From assembly GCA_017437285.1 (NCBI GenBank), contig JAFSBM010000024.1:1-32722 (forward strand): DNA of 32,722 bases. Reading direction: 5' to 3'. The notes beneath the pieces are model-generated. The model was not told the origin of the DNA and did no database searches. It worked only from the letters and a program-made list of their open reading frames with translations. The translations under genes were made by a program, and so were the position numbers. This DNA comes from Ruminococcus sp. Lineage in GTDB: Bacteria > Bacillota > Clostridia > Oscillospirales > Ruminococcaceae. Of this stretch, positions 32,449-32,722 are shown piece by piece (positions within the stretch are counted from its first letter, which is position 1; the number at the start of each line of letters is the position of its first letter).

Positions 32449-32722
32449 TTAAAGAGCAACGTCATTAGTCCCTCTGTTTTTGTCCCCATCAGGCACAACC
32501 GGCTCATATCCCTGCTGCTCGATGTTATCAAGCCAAGTATCCATAAATTCAAGGACACCGTTTATGTTCTGTACCAACTGCGGAGTAGGCTCTGCGTTTG
32601 GGTCATAGCTTTCATAAATGCCCATACCGCTGTTTTCATAGCTTATTGGAATAACCTTTTCATTCTCATAGTCCACAATGAAGCTAATCATCGGGTCATA
32701 CATCAAATCACCGTTCTGTACA
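32449..32722 (-). CDS. unidentified protein, 5' end outside the window
   Basis: The frame is open to the window edge (VQNGDLMYDPMISFIVDY at the truncated end), so the ATG codons near 32703 need not be the start. It continues through NSGMGIYESYDPN and VLEFMDTWLDNIEQQGYEPV to the stop at 32449. The NGDLMYDP then D-x-W-L-x-N-I-x-x-Q-G arrangement is reminiscent of small uncharacterised proteins on clostridial conjugative elements (DUF6908-like), from memory only. Function unknown. Confidence 0.55.
   Translation of the reverse strand, partial: VQNGDLMYDPMISFIVDYENEKVIPISYENSGMGIYESYDPNAEPTPQLVQNINGVLEFMDTWLDNIEQQGYEPVVPDGDKNRGTNDVAL

Overview
The window looks like chromosomal DNA of a gut clostridial Bacillota, most like Ruminococcus and other Oscillospiraceae. 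The signs are low-to-moderate GC, strong AGGAGG-type ribosome sites, SpoVG proteins, consensus TTGACA-N17-TATAAT promoters and a family profile typical of gut clostridial integrative elements. The species assignment is inference.

Layout. (1) 1-7.7 kb reads like the end of an integrative element: two SpoVG paralogues, a small DUF6809-like gene with an internal amber codon, a divergent RecQ-like helicase broken by a frameshift, a DUF4143-type AAA ATPase on the other strand behind a promoter framed by direct repeats, a possible structured RNA, two excisionase-like HTH genes and a tyrosine integrase. (2) 7.7-19.6 kb reads like ordinary chromosome: an AraC/GyrI-like regulator, a truncated pRiA4b ORF-3-like gene, a GGDEF protein with a LacI-type sugar-sensor domain, a LacI regulator divergent from a sugar ABC importer (lipoprotein and two permeases, no ATPase), a membrane-anchored alpha/beta hydrolase and an XRE regulator. 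A 117-bp repeat occurs twice here. (3) From 19.6 kb to the right end a second element appears to begin. The 3' half of a tRNA-Trp gene, still followed by its terminator, marks the junction. Next come paired direct repeats (candidate integrase arm sites), an integrase paralogous to the first, an excisionase-like gene and a small sigma-70-like gene.

The centrepiece is a 2613-residue flagellin on the minus strand (22759-30600). It keeps intact flagellin N- and C-terminal domains. Between them it carries a flagellinolysin-type HExxH...E metalloprotease, five copies of a roughly 245-350-residue glycine-rich beta-helix module, and an Asn/Ser/Gly repeat tract. It follows a zinc-ribbon gene by 15 bp. 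That operon has a perfect sigma-A promoter, a (CAGA)4 repeat exactly where transcription should begin, a 29-codon leader ORF and a strong terminator overlapping the leader ORF, so attenuation or phase variation is plausible. To its right lie SLOG-like, XRE and unidentified genes of the sort found on conjugative elements, so the giant flagellin is probably element cargo. No other flagellar gene is present.

Two genes (RecQ-like and sigma-like) are each put out of frame at an A7 run that would need eight A's. Either homopolymer undercalling or slippage-based recoding could explain this.
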